Positions 22,741-34,960 of a stretch of 64,000 bases of DNA are shown piece after piece. Where the stretch lies: contig NW_006768775.1 in the NCBI RefSeq assembly GCF_000204055.1, forward strand, positions 1,061,880 to 1,125,879. Reading direction: 5' to 3'. A model generated the notes under the pieces. That model was not told the DNA's origin and ran no database searches. It worked only from the letters and a program-made list of their open reading frames with translations. Position 1 is the first letter of the stretch; every line of letters starts with the position of its first letter. Both the position numbers and the translations under genes were made by a program. The DNA comes from Melampsora larici-populina 98AG31. Taxonomy: Eukaryota; Basidiomycota; Pucciniomycetes; Pucciniales; Melampsoraceae.

Positions 22741-23035
22741 TAAGGGGGCTCAAGTCAAAATTTTTGCGGCCTTTTCTTAAAAAATCAGGAAAAGTTTTTT
22801 ACGGTACCGTGCTGTAAAAACTTTTCCCAATTCGTAAAAACGGACCGTAAAAATTTCTTTTGGATCTCCTTCTGAGCAGCAAATTTACACAAATTTGCAT
22901 AAATTTACTGCTCAAAGAAATTTGGGATGTCGTATAACTTTTCCCAATTGCATAAAATTTTGCGTAAATTTTATGCAATTGGGAAAAGTTTTTTACGATA
23001 AAAGTAGTAAAAAAAATTGACTTGAGCCCCCCTAA
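22741..23035. mobile_element. MITE, TIR GGGGGCTCAAGTCAA, second copy
   Basis: The left end GGGGGCTCAAGTCAAAATT is mirrored by AATTGACTTGAGCCCCC on the right, with TAA outside each end. The ends match those of the element at 21913-22132. It begins 5 bp after the right target duplication of the 22287-22728 element. It contains a long perfect palindrome (22936-22990) and repeated AACTTTTCCCAATT-type blocks. It encodes nothing. Confidence 0.7.
22936..22990. repeat. Perfect 25-bp palindrome inside the MITE
   Basis: Arms 22936-22960 and 22966-22990 are exact reverse complements around a 5-nt spacer TGCGT. The arm reads AACTTTTCCCAATTGC and continues for nine more bases. As DNA it could form a cruciform, and as RNA a hairpin long enough to seed small RNAs. 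Confidence 0.9.
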
Positions 23036-26000
23036 TGATGATTCTGATTCACGTGGGGGTGTAGCGCAAAAAGCGCGCCTTTTGGACGTGCCAAGGCGTG
23101 GGCGCGTATAAAAAGGTGAAATATAGGGTGGGCACTTCCCAGAACCAGCTTTGAGCTTTTTCTTCTGTTCTTGGACTTTTTGGCACTTTTCTTACACCCC
23201 ACCTCCTCCAAGATTCAAGCCAAAATCCCAAGTGCCCTATCTACAGTCAAAAGTCCAATTAAAGATATGAGATTGAAAAAGATGTACAATTTGTAGACCT
23301 CAACCATCTCCAAGAATTCAAAGACAGTGATCATTACAATGATTCAGCAGAACTCAAAAATGAAGAACAAAGTGACATAGAATCATTATTTGACATCATT
23401 TTGTTCAATAGTTACAATTTGAAGTATTTACAGATGTCATGGTAGTGTGTTCTGATTCTGACAACGGAACATGGGATGAAGATGAATGCTTTATTTGTTT
23501 TTCATATTTCTCACTGATGTTTATTCAAGTAATACAATTATTTAAAAGAAATGATCATTTTGTTCTCCCTTTCAATATTTCCAATTCTTCAATTTTTTTA
23601 TTTGTTTATAGGTGTGCTTTGACACCCCCTCCACCAGCATGCCTTTCTTTGGAAGTCATACCCCCACCATGTGAACTCTGATGCATCTAATATCAGAGTA
23701 AAGCATATGTAGCATTAAACCAAGGTGGTTCCACCCAAAAACACCTGAATTTGAGTGCACTGTTGTGCACACACTTGTTTTCAAACCCCCTACACCAGAA
23801 AATTGAGGTTGGGGGTCCAATTGTGAACCCTCAAAATAAATGGACCATTGCAGAAGATCCTAGCTCTTACTCCAAGCCTGTGGTTCCACAACTGATGATG
23901 AGGTGGAACCTGAAACAAAGGTGAAGAGTCTATATCTACTACAGGACATACAACTGGCATGTGATGTGCTGTGGTGCAGTTGTGTACACACACTACCTAC
24001 AACAGAAATGAGAGGCAATTTTCCCATGGGGAAACTCAATTTATTCAACACAGTTCATGATGAGCCAAAATGTTTTGATTTGGCATTATATCTGTGTTTT
24101 GACTCAGAAACTGTATTGAATGTAATCAGTCTTCCCACAGGCATATATTTCTTGGTTTCCTGTGTGTCCACTTTATTGAATTTGATTCATTTTTAAGATA
24201 ATGAAACATCCATCCAATATATGCATAGATAAGAGATAAGAAATCAAAAAAGAAAACACTCTTGTGTCATTCAATAAAACAGGGGTCTAATCTGGCACAG
24301 GTAGGTGCATTTCTGTGTCCTTTTTTATATTTAAACTTCAGGCTTTTTTCAACAAACCCCCACTCTAGTCCTCCAAACTTGAACACAGGAGCAGCCAATG
24401 TGTATCCAGCCCCCACATGATTGCAGAGATAACACTGAGAGGAGAATTTTGCCACTCAGTGCACACTCAGGTTCAAATTACAGAATTCTCCTCCCAGTGT
24501 AAATTGATCATTGCATGTTTGGGAAAAGGATGATCTACATGCCAGCTCATGAATACAAAGATGTACTCATAGTTTAGAAAACCAAATAAGATGAATCATG
24601 AATTATAATCTATATTGTAAAATCACAAAGCAGGAAAACTGTGTCCAGTTCTCACTTCCACACTGTGATGGCCGGCCTTATGCACAGGAGGTTGGGCCTG
24701 GTCTTTAAACATCAGATATATTTCTGGTCTGATTAATAAAATTATGTGTCTTCTAATAGTCATGAATGGTGATAATAATTTCTATAAGAGATGGGCAACA
24801 GAATTAATGAGAAAGTAATACATATATAAAGAGAATGACCAAAAACCAGGAACACACAGAAAGATTATATAACAAGGTAGCAAATCAATATGCAATGGAA
24901 CCCAATAGTAATTCAAACACTATGAGGACAAGAAGATACTATAGTAGTTGTTTAAGAATAAAGAAAATACAGAGACTAGAAACACTACTACAATGAAAAG
25001 GGAAAAAACTATACAGAACTACTAAAAGGAGATAGCTGAACACACACCCACTTCATCCAACAACCCTGTGGTGGTTTGCACCACACATGACTGCACCATT
25101 CCTAACAAACTGTTACACCAATATCTGTTTCCCTCCAAGGTAAGAAGCTAACAATGCTTCCACAATGACATGCAACTCACCACAAATACTTACCATCACC
25201 ACACACTTGACTCTGGCTTATCTGACATTGTGCCACACTGCTCCTCCCCACATAACCAACTCAACATCACCCACATCCCTTGAAACCATCAGAAATCTCA
25301 CATTCCAAAATTTATATTGTCCTCCTCAAGACCACTTAGGCTGAAAAACTGGCATACTACATCTTTGAGACCAGCTTCTGCCAAGGTGTTTTGAGGATGC
25401 TTGTACTGAGACTCACTCAATTTGATACTGTGGTGATCAGAGGTTACTGCATAAACCTCACATTGAGATCCCATTATATGTATAATAATAAGATCACCCT
25501 TTAGTCCTAGTCTCTCACCAAGTCTTCAACAGAGTCCTCATACATCTTTTATCTGTCGAAAAACAGAATTACTCAAGGGTTTAAGCACATGTCAGCTATA
25601 GTTTGGGTTGTTGATTATCTTCTTTTCTATGGTATTTCCAATTTCCTGACTGAGTTTTGTGATTTGATCAAGAACTGACTGTAATTGGCACTACTTGCAG
25701 ACATATGGATGAAATAGATATCTTTGGCAAGACAAACATATATCATTGATCCAGACTGTTCAGCTGTCACTTTTGTAAATCCTGAATGACTTTTGACATG
25801 ACATCCTTCACATGAAGACAAAAGATGATTCAAAAGCTGTGATTTTTCAAGCTTAACAACCATCTGTTTTCTTCAGCACATATCAGATTTTTCTTTATCA
25901 AGTTTTGAGTCATTACATGATTAAAATTACAACACAAATGATTATTCAATTTGTTGGGAGTAGGTTTTGGCACATGATCATCCTTTTTTGAGAGACTGGA

Positions 26001-26910
26001 GTGTTTTTTGTGCTCAGACACAAGACAGTCCCTCACAAGATGCTGCAAGAGTGGAGAAAAAACACAGCCAGCATTAAATAGATTCTTTAGTTGGAACAAG
26101 CCTTAGGCAGGAATATGGTTGAGAGCAGGATGGGTGATAAAATCAGCTCACACTGCATATCTGAGCCATAAGGCATATGCAACATATGTGCAAACATCTG
26201 AGTGAATCCTTAGCTAGAAGCTACATACAGGGCCACTCACTTATTGGCTCATCTAGATAAGCAAATCACATGTAACACATTCTGTCACTTTGTTCAGTTT
26301 AAGACAAACATTTCAAACAATTGACTATATCAAAATGGCTACTTGGGAAATATTCAGGAAGCTGTTTGACAGTAACAGAAAGGGAGTTGGTCCTTAAGAC
26401 CCGTGTTCCCATCCAAGAACTTCTTTAATGCTGGCAGTAAAAATAGAAAAACCTTGCAGCTGAAACTGGCTTTGATATCAGCTGTGTGTCACACCACATA
26501 ATTCATACTTGTGCTACATAGATCTTCAATAGTTACAAGATGATGGTTAGTTTATGGGTTGAGTTGAATTGTCAAATATGTGCACTTAGAATGCATGCTG
26601 CAAGTATTTTTGGATGATAGCATATCAAACTCCATGAACCGTGATGACGTGGGGGTGATGAGCAGAGAATGTAACAGTGTGATTTTGAATGTGTGGTAAA
26701 ATACAAAGGTGGGATGTGATTGTGTAAGTGAGCTGTTTTGGGCATGTTATTTCAGTGTGGGAATGAGCAGGTTTGGAGGTGAGGTAAGACAAAGAACCAT
26801 CACAAGGACCAAGACCAATGGGGGGAGTGACCAGCGAAGACCTCGTAACCCATAAAATATCAGACATTGAACCCCCCCATCTCCAGCACTTTGAAGTCAA
26901 TTCTTCTAGT
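23036..26910. other. Long gene-free stretch with repeat remains
   Basis: No gene could be supported in almost 4 kb. The sequence at about 26070-26390 resembles the left half of the CACTG-ended element at 17342-17964 in the same order (GGCAGGAA, GTGATAAAAT, CTGAGCC, AAATCACATGT, then GTAACAGAAAG), so it is probably a diverged relative. Its right end was not found. The rest is AT-rich and may hold older transposon debris. Confidence 0.4.
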
Positions 26911-28456
26911 TTATCGCACTTCCAGTGACTTTAAAGGCCTATACGATTCAAGTGTATCACCTTTACGTAATTTCATGCGAGCCTGGAGGAAACCCATAAC
27001 TCTGTATGCTTGTGCTACATTCCCGGTCTCCCTTCTCAAGTGAGCCGCGTTGGGGATGTATGAACTTCTGGCATGATGGCTGCAAGCGTGGAACGTGATC
27101 AAATTAACACCATTGTGTAATCCTAAGAGAATATCTGAAAGAGACCAATCTCCTGCCATTGTCAACAAGCCAGCAAGATTGGTCGCACCATGATCCATAG
27201 ACTTGCTATCAATCTTCTTAATTTTGTCAAGGTGCCTCAATAACATTTGAAAGCCGTTGCGGAATCTGTCAGAGTGTGGAGTTAATCCACTTGTGAAAAG
27301 CTGAAATTCAACTGACACAGGCCAGTAATCGGACTTGAATCTCCAAGGGTTCATGCTGTTGACATCAGTCACATAACCACCATGCAAAATCCTGAAAAGG
27401 TTTGCAAAAATATTCCATGCCTTTTTGTCTTTTGAAGGTTCTACGTCGAGTTGAGTTGCCATGTATAAAAGTTCCTCAATCCTCATCATCAACAATGTGT
27501 CATATCCTTTTTCTTCTTTTTCTTTGAGCTCTTCGTCCGAATACCAATAAGAAATAATATCTGGTCGATGTGCCATATATTCCATACTAGCTTGCCTCTT
27601 TTCAAGGGTTCTGGGGGGCATCAATTTACGTAGTTGTTTGTAATCAAGGCCATGATGTTCATGACTCATTTTTTCAATCAATTCCTTTGTTTCCGTGATA
27701 GCTTCGTATTCAATTCCAGAGAAGACCGGCCAATATTCTTCAGCCCTCAAAAGCTCCATACAACGTTTCAGATTGTCACTTGCACGTATTTTGGTAGCTT
27801 GCCAACCCTCAATCAACTTGACCTGCTCAACTTGAGCTTTGATAGATCTTTCCCAATACGATGGTAGGCTTCCCCTAGCAGAAGCGCGGAATGTTTCCCA
27901 TGCCGACCCCCACTCTGCGCGCCGCATTGCTTTATCAAGCTCTATGAGTCTGTTCATCAGGTATGTGGGTACCTTCATCTCCACGTAGGCTGAAGGTTTC
28001 CCTTGAGTTTTCAAATCTTCAAGAACGCTCACTAGTTCCTCTCTCAATGGTCTCCATCTCAAATTGGCGACAGGTCTCACTTCTACAAAAAAAATCTCCG
28101 TCAGACATCCACGAGGAATTCACTCTAGTCTCTTTGGTTAGACTCTTGTAATCTCTTACCTCTTTCTTCCATCTCTCCCTCTTCAAGTTCTTCCACGGTA
28201 GGATTTGTCTCCTCGCTATCTCTTAGTTGGTTCCAAGACCAGATCTCAAGTTCGGGTTGGAGATGATCTCTAAGTACACCTCAATCAGTTTCCCTGGACT
28301 GAAGTTATCGAGGGTGAGCAAATAAGTACAGATTACACACGTTAAGAAATCCAAGCTTGACTCTCCTTCCAAAGAGCGACGTTTGATAGTAGGTGAGCCA
28401 AACGGCAAAAGTAGTATACCGAGACATAATCCTTTGAGAAAATTGAACCGTCTCAT
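26911..28456 (-). CDS. Secreted 465-aa protein of unknown function
   Basis: Three exons on the minus strand, 28456-28341, 28269-28160 and 28082-26911, join to one frame of 465 aa. Residues 1 to about 22 (MRRFNFLKGLCLGILLLPF, then GSP) form a signal peptide, so the protein should enter the secretory path. Exon 2 is acidic (VEELEEGEMEER). Exon 3 encodes 389 codons rich in Leu, Glu, Arg and Trp with likely helices, and no domain that I recognise (segments such as WRPLREELVSVLEDL and HACSHHARSSYIP). There is one cluster of two His and a Cys but no clear catalytic motif. The two orphan exons at 19168-19571 and 20726-21282 share its exon 1 and intron 1. In a plant-associated fungus a secreted orphan of this kind is a candidate effector, but that is only inference. 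Confidence 0.75.
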
Positions 28457-29578
28457 GATGAATAGAGTGGATTGATCAGGATTTCACGATTTAGATTTCG
28501 AGTGGAAAAATTCAATTTCTTGGAACGATGTGAAGTCAGTTTTTGATTTGAGATTCGTGGTATTCATCAGTTTCTCCGTATGCCTGACTTCCCGGTGTTT
28601 GCCGCCGTAGCCGACTCAGACACTTATACCGATGATTCTACTTGTTTACGCTACGCTCCCCACCGGGGATGCATCCAGGTTGATAGACTTGAATACATGA
28701 AACTATGAAATAAGATAAAAATAACATGGCGCAGTACCATCGCGCGTCCTTTATCTTGGTATCAAATCGGCAGTCAAGACGTTTGAACGCTCGGTGCTTT
28801 TATGCCTCGTACTTTATGCAACTTGACAAAACATGAAACAAAGATCACCGAGTCACATGTGGCCTTAAACTGACCCCGACGCCTTGAAGGGGATGAACAG
28901 GGAGGAATATCCAATTGCGCTTAACAAAATCTCTGAATCCGTGTAGGTGAAGCCTCTGAATTGATCCAAGGATATCTTGCGTAAGATACAAGCTCAAGAC
29001 GAGCAAAAGTTGAGGCTACTTCTGGTGATTCTAAACATGAGGAGCCAGATTCCAGATGACGTTACATGGACATCGGGTTCATATTTTATACAGCTTGTCC
29101 CGAACTGCGCCGCCAAGCTACTCAAGTTCGTGACATTGATTGTATCCACTGTCACTGCAGCTCCCGAAGTTTTTTCGCGGTGCATGATTGATAAGAAACA
29201 CGAGTCATCAGGAGTCATCGGCAGATACTGCGAGGTGAAGAAAGATGTATATCCAAAGCCACTACGATCTCGACAGTAGAGTCATTTACATGTGGCATCC
29301 CGCTATTGAATATTGCAGGGGCCGCCCTGAATGAGTGGATGCTGTATACACTTTGATTCGCGGGATAGACTTCGAGAAGCGACAAAGTCAAAAAAGCAAC
29401 ATTCTATTAAATTGATATAAAGTGAGACGATCACGCTTTGATTTTGGTAAGACTTCAAGCCCCAAGTAATTGACTACAACAAACATGCTTCCAGAGAAAA
29501 GAAGTGCTTGTATAGATGTAATTTTTTAAGAAAGCTTCACAAAGGACGATGCGATAAACAACAAAAGAGAAATGATAA
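28457..29578. other. Intergenic, nothing recognised
   Basis: The part next to 28457 is the upstream region of the secreted-protein gene. A plus-strand frame at 28977-29279 has no supporting features. Confidence 0.4.
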
Positions 29579-32311
29579 TTAAGCAGTATGTAATTTTTCA
29601 GGTGCAGTAGGAATACCTTCTCGCTCTGAACCATGACCTTCCCGATTGAGTGTTTCAAGACCATAATTAGAAGTATTATCCTTATTTCCACCCAATTCTC
29701 CTCCGATACTGAGCATCACTCCTATAGCATTTGCAGTGGGTGAATCAAGTACCTCGAGTTCGAATTCTGAAAACCATCTTGGGCCATAATAAACTCGTAA
29801 TGGAATAAGGGTAATGATTACTAGAGGGAATCCGATAGCTGCAATTGTTTGTGAGATGGCTACCATGATTGCAAAGACAATCCATTGAATTCCTATAAAT
29901 TTGGTAATTGACCATCGATTGATTCTACCTAATCCTTTGTTCGGAACGAGTGTTTTCCGATCACGAAATAGGTAAAGTGTTTTGTGAACGATTCCATTTC
30001 CTTCGACTGATGCCCATCCTACACCAATGAAGACTCCAGCAAAAAGTGCTCGAGGCATTGTTCCACTAAATCCGCCCAAAAGATCATGAATCAAACACCA
30101 GTCAAGATGACAGATGCGTTTTTGAGGCGGAGGTATTTGAACTTACATTGCTACTAGAAGTGGACGCGTCATTGTTCCAAGGGTCAAGAGGCCGATTCCA
30201 AGATGACTGACTCTCTGTTCCACAACTCGAGTCCTAACCAACTTGAAGTCTGCTATTTCCGTGTCTACTACGCCCTCTACATTGGCCGCATTAACTTGTT
30301 TCACAATCGATAGGCTCTCTGTATGTACAGGTGCTTGGGGAACAAGTCCATTGGGGGCTGGTAGTCCCAATAAACCTGATACAAAAGTCGTGATACCCAA
30401 GACAAAAAAGTCCCAATGGAAGCCTGCAGGCCGCTCGACAGGGAATTGACGAGCTTGTGCCATGAGTGAAGAGACGTTGTGATCGAAATACTGGTTACGC
30501 ATCATCGAGGTCATCAATCGAAAAGAAGAAGAGTGGGCGTGAGTCAATGCTTCAAGAGAAGAAGGATTTTCTACAAGTAGTCTTTCTATGGATCGGGACG
30601 AAAATAGAGAAAAATCAAGTATGAGAATCAACTGACGAATAAGAGCGTGAGGAGGAATCCGAATGGCAGAGAGACGAAGACCCATTTCGTGGGAAGGTTC
30701 CAAAAATCGACTACCCAATTGCGATCGGCCGTCGGATACCATGAGCGGGTGATAGGGACCTTGTCTAAGTCAGCTGACTTCAGATAACCAGGGCTGACGA
30801 GGATAAAAAGATTGCGCTTGAGTTTACCGAAGATCATCATAAGGCCAGAAAGAGATGCAAAAAGACTGACATGTGAACAAAACCGGTGTAAAAGATACAG
30901 GCGAGTACGAAAGCGTAATCTGAAATCAATCTCCTCGCCCAAAGAGGTCCAAAGCCTGGGGAGAATGGCACAAGAAGTTATATTGTGTGCTTTTGATCAA
31001 TAAAAAATTGTTGTAAATTACCTTTGCGTCCCGCTTTCTCAATCCAATAGACCGACAATGCAAACAACATAGCCACTACCACACTCAACCACCCCTTAGC
31101 CGAGCTTTGGTCAAACTCGCGTACCAAAAGTTCTACACCCTTTTGTATGTAAATCACTCCAACATACAAGCCAAAAGTCTCAGATGTCATATCGGTGATA
31201 AATCGCGTGTAGTCACAAAGATTGAATATCGACATTGCGAAATGAAATATAGCAGCCCATCTGAGTGAGATGGAAACGGATTGAGAAAAGTTATCGTTTT
31301 AGCATCAATCGCGAATAATGAGGAAGCATAGTAGGGACCGAGCTGAGAGTGTTTGATGAGCTCACATCAACATCCACGCCTGAAATTGTGAATAGTTGAC
31401 TCCGTATTTTTTGACAACGATATCCTGTGAGTAGAAAAGTCGCCCGAGGAGTGAGAAAGTACCGGGCATTAGGTGATTCTTTAAGCAATGGGTAGGATGA
31501 AGTCGAAAGGGGAGGGTTGTACATAATCGGTGTAATTGAACAAGTTAATCAAACCTGTGACTCCCACTATCGTGAGGGGTTGGGCGCTAAAGAGGGCGAA
31601 AGTTATGGCAGCGAGTGCACTGGCTGAAATGTACCCTCGTAGTTAAGTGAGTCCGTTGTTTCATGCAAACTGAGCTTAGAAATAACGGAGGAGACCTACC
31701 CAGAATGACTACATGAGCAGATGTCAGGATGGTTCGATTTCAGGGTATACAGTTGATAAGTTGCCATCATGAAACATGCTTACCCTCGTTTGTACCATAA
31801 TATCCGTTAGTTCGATCGTTCATATCCAGCATATAAGCAAGAGCTGGGATCCTGCATTTTAAAGTCCAAAAGCGTTCAAGTAACGTCAACGGTGGTCGAT
31901 TCAGAAGGTATAATCGGGATTGACGCATACAAGTTGATAAAGTACATTCGAATCGTCGCGGTAATGACCTGAGGAAGATTATCAGACCGAAAACTGATAT
32001 TGAACAAAGCTATTAGACTATGGCAGAGCGGCCTGATCCTTGACGATTTACTGACCCCAATGTCCAATCACCTTGACATATAAGATAACACCAAGCGATG
32101 AACGGAAAGAGGCATTTAGCTCAGACGAATTACTCTGGATAATCGGCCAAATGAACATCTTACTGGGATAGAGCGGTATCCTCCGTTTCAGGTCATAATA
32201 CATTCCTCGGAATGGCTTGTACTGATACATCGTAGTCCTTTGGCTCCAAGGTATGCCATCCTGATGGAGTGTGGGTGAGCCTTCGGTTTGATTGGGTTTG
32301 GGGGAGGACAT
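29579..32311 (-). CDS. BOR1: BOR1-type borate/anion exchanger (HCO3_cotransp family)
   Basis: Twelve exons on the minus strand join with consistent phases to 584 aa: 32311-32164, 32071-32052, 31968-31931, 31851-31784, 31708-31700, 31623-31523, 31424-31366, 31260-31022, 30955-30871, 30793-30637, 30490-30147 and 30065-29579. The product belongs to the SLC4-like anion transporters; yeast and plant BOR1 export borate across the plasma membrane. Family blocks appear in order: PFRGMYYDLKRRIP, LFSAQPLTIVGVTG, FQAWMLIWAAIFHF, FNLCDYTRFITDMTSE, DHNVSSLMAQ, GLPAPNGLVPQAPVHTESL, VEQRVSHLG, then GTMPRALFAGVFIG and FPLVIITLIPLR. Length fits the family. ATG 32311 (MSSPKPNQ) was chosen; an upstream in-frame ATG at 32392 would add 27 residues. 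Exon 5 is only 9 nt and exon 2 only 20 nt, both needed to complete conserved blocks. No damage seen. Confidence 0.92.
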
Positions 32312-34156
32312 CGTTGTTCCGATAGACGTTCGGATCCAGATGACTTGCGTTAGGATGAGTGAGGATGAGTGCTGAAGGAGGATGCGATCCAAATCTAATC
32401 AAAGGCGAAGGTCGTGTGAAACGGTGAGCAAAAATGGCGTCGAAGTGCTTTTCTTGATGACTTTCCTCGGGTCTCGCTGCGAAGTATTTTTCATTCACTT
32501 CGACTTTGAATTTGAACAGCCATCATGTATGGATCCTTCGCAGCAACTGATCTGATCTGGATAGAAGCACACTCAATCCTATCATGGGTGAAATATGTAG
32601 CGATTCGTTTGTTCGTGAGCCTGGGTGAAGCCTGGATGAGTCTGTACAGTCTGAGAAACTCTAAATATGAAATGTCGATACATATACAGAGTGCAGGTTG
32701 TGATTGAGAGAGACCCTCCTCGTTTATGCATCCTCTGGATGCGTCCACTCATCTATTTCAATCAAAAAATGTAACCAGTTTGAGATTGAAAACATAACTT
32801 GTATAGGTACCACTCCTCATACAAAATGAAATCTAAATGATCTGATTGCCACAACAGTCACGTAAAGAACACAAGATCGAGGCTTAATTGAGTCTCAGGA
32901 TGCAAAGAAGCTTGCAAAACTCACAAAATCCATTTGTTTTGCTTGTCATTGGTGTGTTGGCAAGCAAGGTCTCTCTACCGAGAACTTCTCCAATTGCATT
33001 CATCATACCCCATTTCTGAAAAACTTCAAATGTAGGGATTGAAGCAGAGAATCGTGTTAGGGCAACAAAGAAAACATCAACACACGGAACAAAAGACTGG
33101 AAAATTAAGAAAAATCTCACCTCGCCATCATTGATGGTAATAGTATAGTAGCAAAAAAACCCTAGGAATCTGCGCCTGGTCTCTATTTTTGTCAGAAATC
33201 TTAAGCAGCAAAAGTCATATGCTGACCTTTTGAAAAACTCACATCGTGTCAGTGTTAGAAGCCATGGACATCACTGGTTTCTGGTGCAACTGCCAATTTG
33301 GATCTTGTCAGCAAGCAGCTCACAAGGCCTCTTAAAAACTCAAGGAGGCAGATTTTCTCAAGGTTGATAACGGTCTCAGTTGGATCTTGATGTACTGGAA
33401 GAATCTGATTGTATCGGTCCATCTGGGAAACATAAGACAATTGGCTCTGCCCTACTTGAAATCACAGGATGTTAAAGAAAGTTTATCCTGGGATGATGGG
33501 AGCTTCTGCGCAACGTGAAGATCCCAGGCAGATTCAAAGGATTTTCATGAATTGGGAGGGTCTGCTGAGGGACACACATGGAAGCATACCCGGACAAGCC
33601 GGGACTGATTATCAATAAGGACCAGGCGCAGATTCGAGCGATTCGTTACTATTTGAAGTACATTAGAGTGGTTTTTGGCTTTGGTATCAGCAGGAAGGTT
33701 AAACTATAGGACGAGTGACAGCCTTGTGGATGTCACTCAGTCACCTATCTAATCCCATGCCTGGTGTTTGAGATACCTCGATGACATGCCGATGATTGAA
33801 ACTTCATCCTGGCTGCCCGATTTCACCTGCCCCCTTCTACAAATCCTCTTTTACATATTTCAAGTGGGCAAACCCATAGCTATCATTCGTGTCATCTGGG
33901 TGAAAGGCACCTTGAAAGCCTCGATTAAAGTGCAGATGAGCACTTGAATCCAGTGATGTGCACTCTAAACCAGTCTCCAAATAGAAAATAGACTGGTTTT
34001 TGACGTCCTGCGCAGTTTTCTCATCACGAGATAACAGAAATAGCGATAGCAGAAAAAGGAATAGAAAAGCACCTTCCTATTCCTTCACTAACAAAAGGAC
34101 TGGCTGCGTAAAAGCCCCCAATGCTGCGTTTGCCCGCGTCATCGGCTGTGTAGATG

Positions 34157-34193
34157 ACGTCGAGCCTCACTGAAACTATAGGAGGCTCGACGT
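34157..34193. repeat. 12-bp inverted repeat
   Basis: ACGTCGAGCCTC (34157-34168) is repeated inverted at 34182-34193 with a 13-nt spacer. It could be a regulatory palindrome or the relic of a small element; nothing in the flanks decides. Confidence 0.6.
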
Positions 34194-34611
34194 TTTAAAA
34201 CGAATGTTAAAGTTGATCGGACTGTGCACGACGTCTAAAAGTGGTCCTTTGTCTACTTTGCAAGCGAAAACGTGAAAAATCTGGTAAAACGAGTACCATA
34301 TCGACAAAATAGTAATAACGAATCGCTCGAATCTGCGCCTTCTCTCTAATGCCTTCAAAGTCACATCAGAGTCACGTTCTGCTGCGGTCCTGCCAAAGAA
34401 GAGTTGTCGATGATTACTCATGGTTCACAATGAGCCGGACAGCGATCACACCCAAACTCGCAGTGCCATTTTATCAAGGTAGCTGGAGAGACGGAGCTGA
34501 AATCGAAAAAAGGCAAACGCTCGGAGTACGTGACCTTCTTCATACATTCACTCGGGCAGCCGCAGCTTGGTCAAAAGATCGACGAGCATCAATTTTCTCT
34601 GGAACCGCTCA

Positions 34612-34711
34612 ATGGCATGGGTTTATTCGCATATCATTATCTTCTTCATTCAAGAGTCATTGATTGAGATATGATGGCATGGTTTTATTCGCATACCATT
34701 ATCTTCTTCAT
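34612..34711. repeat. 38-bp direct repeat upstream of GH5
   Basis: The block ATGGCATGGGTTTATTCGC and the 19 bases after it (34612-34649) recur at 34674-34711 with two mismatches, a period of 62 bp. It lies about 250 bp before the GH5 start codon, so it is in the presumed promoter or 5' UTR. Confidence 0.8.
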
Positions 34712-34960
34712 GATGCCAATAAGGAAGATAACGTAGTACGAATTATATGTGTTTCTATTTCAGATAAATACGGGTGTTTCTCATCTTCGACTTCAAAAGT
34801 CTCAGTTTCTTTATCATCTCATTCTCATTAGTTGTCATAGATAAATCCCTCAAGACTCATAGATATAGAATATCTTCTCCTCTTGTTCCTATATTTTGGT
34901 ACCGTTTTCATCCGTCACATCAATTTAAGTCTAACTTTTTGTACAAATTCAACGTCGAGT

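Larger units (their letters stand above)
32312..34960. other. 2.6-kb region between divergent BOR1 and GH5 genes
   Basis: No gene is supported; minus-strand frames at 32884-33120 and 33255-33440 have no domain or clear splice partners. Both neighbouring genes point away from this stretch, so it should hold both promoters. It also contains a hairpin at 34157-34193 and a 38-bp direct repeat at 34612-34711. Confidence 0.4.

Noticed and set aside
30143..30742. A single 199-codon minus-strand gene
   Set aside because: The first part is out of frame with BOR1 exon 10; only the part from 30490 downward is coding, as BOR1 exon 11.
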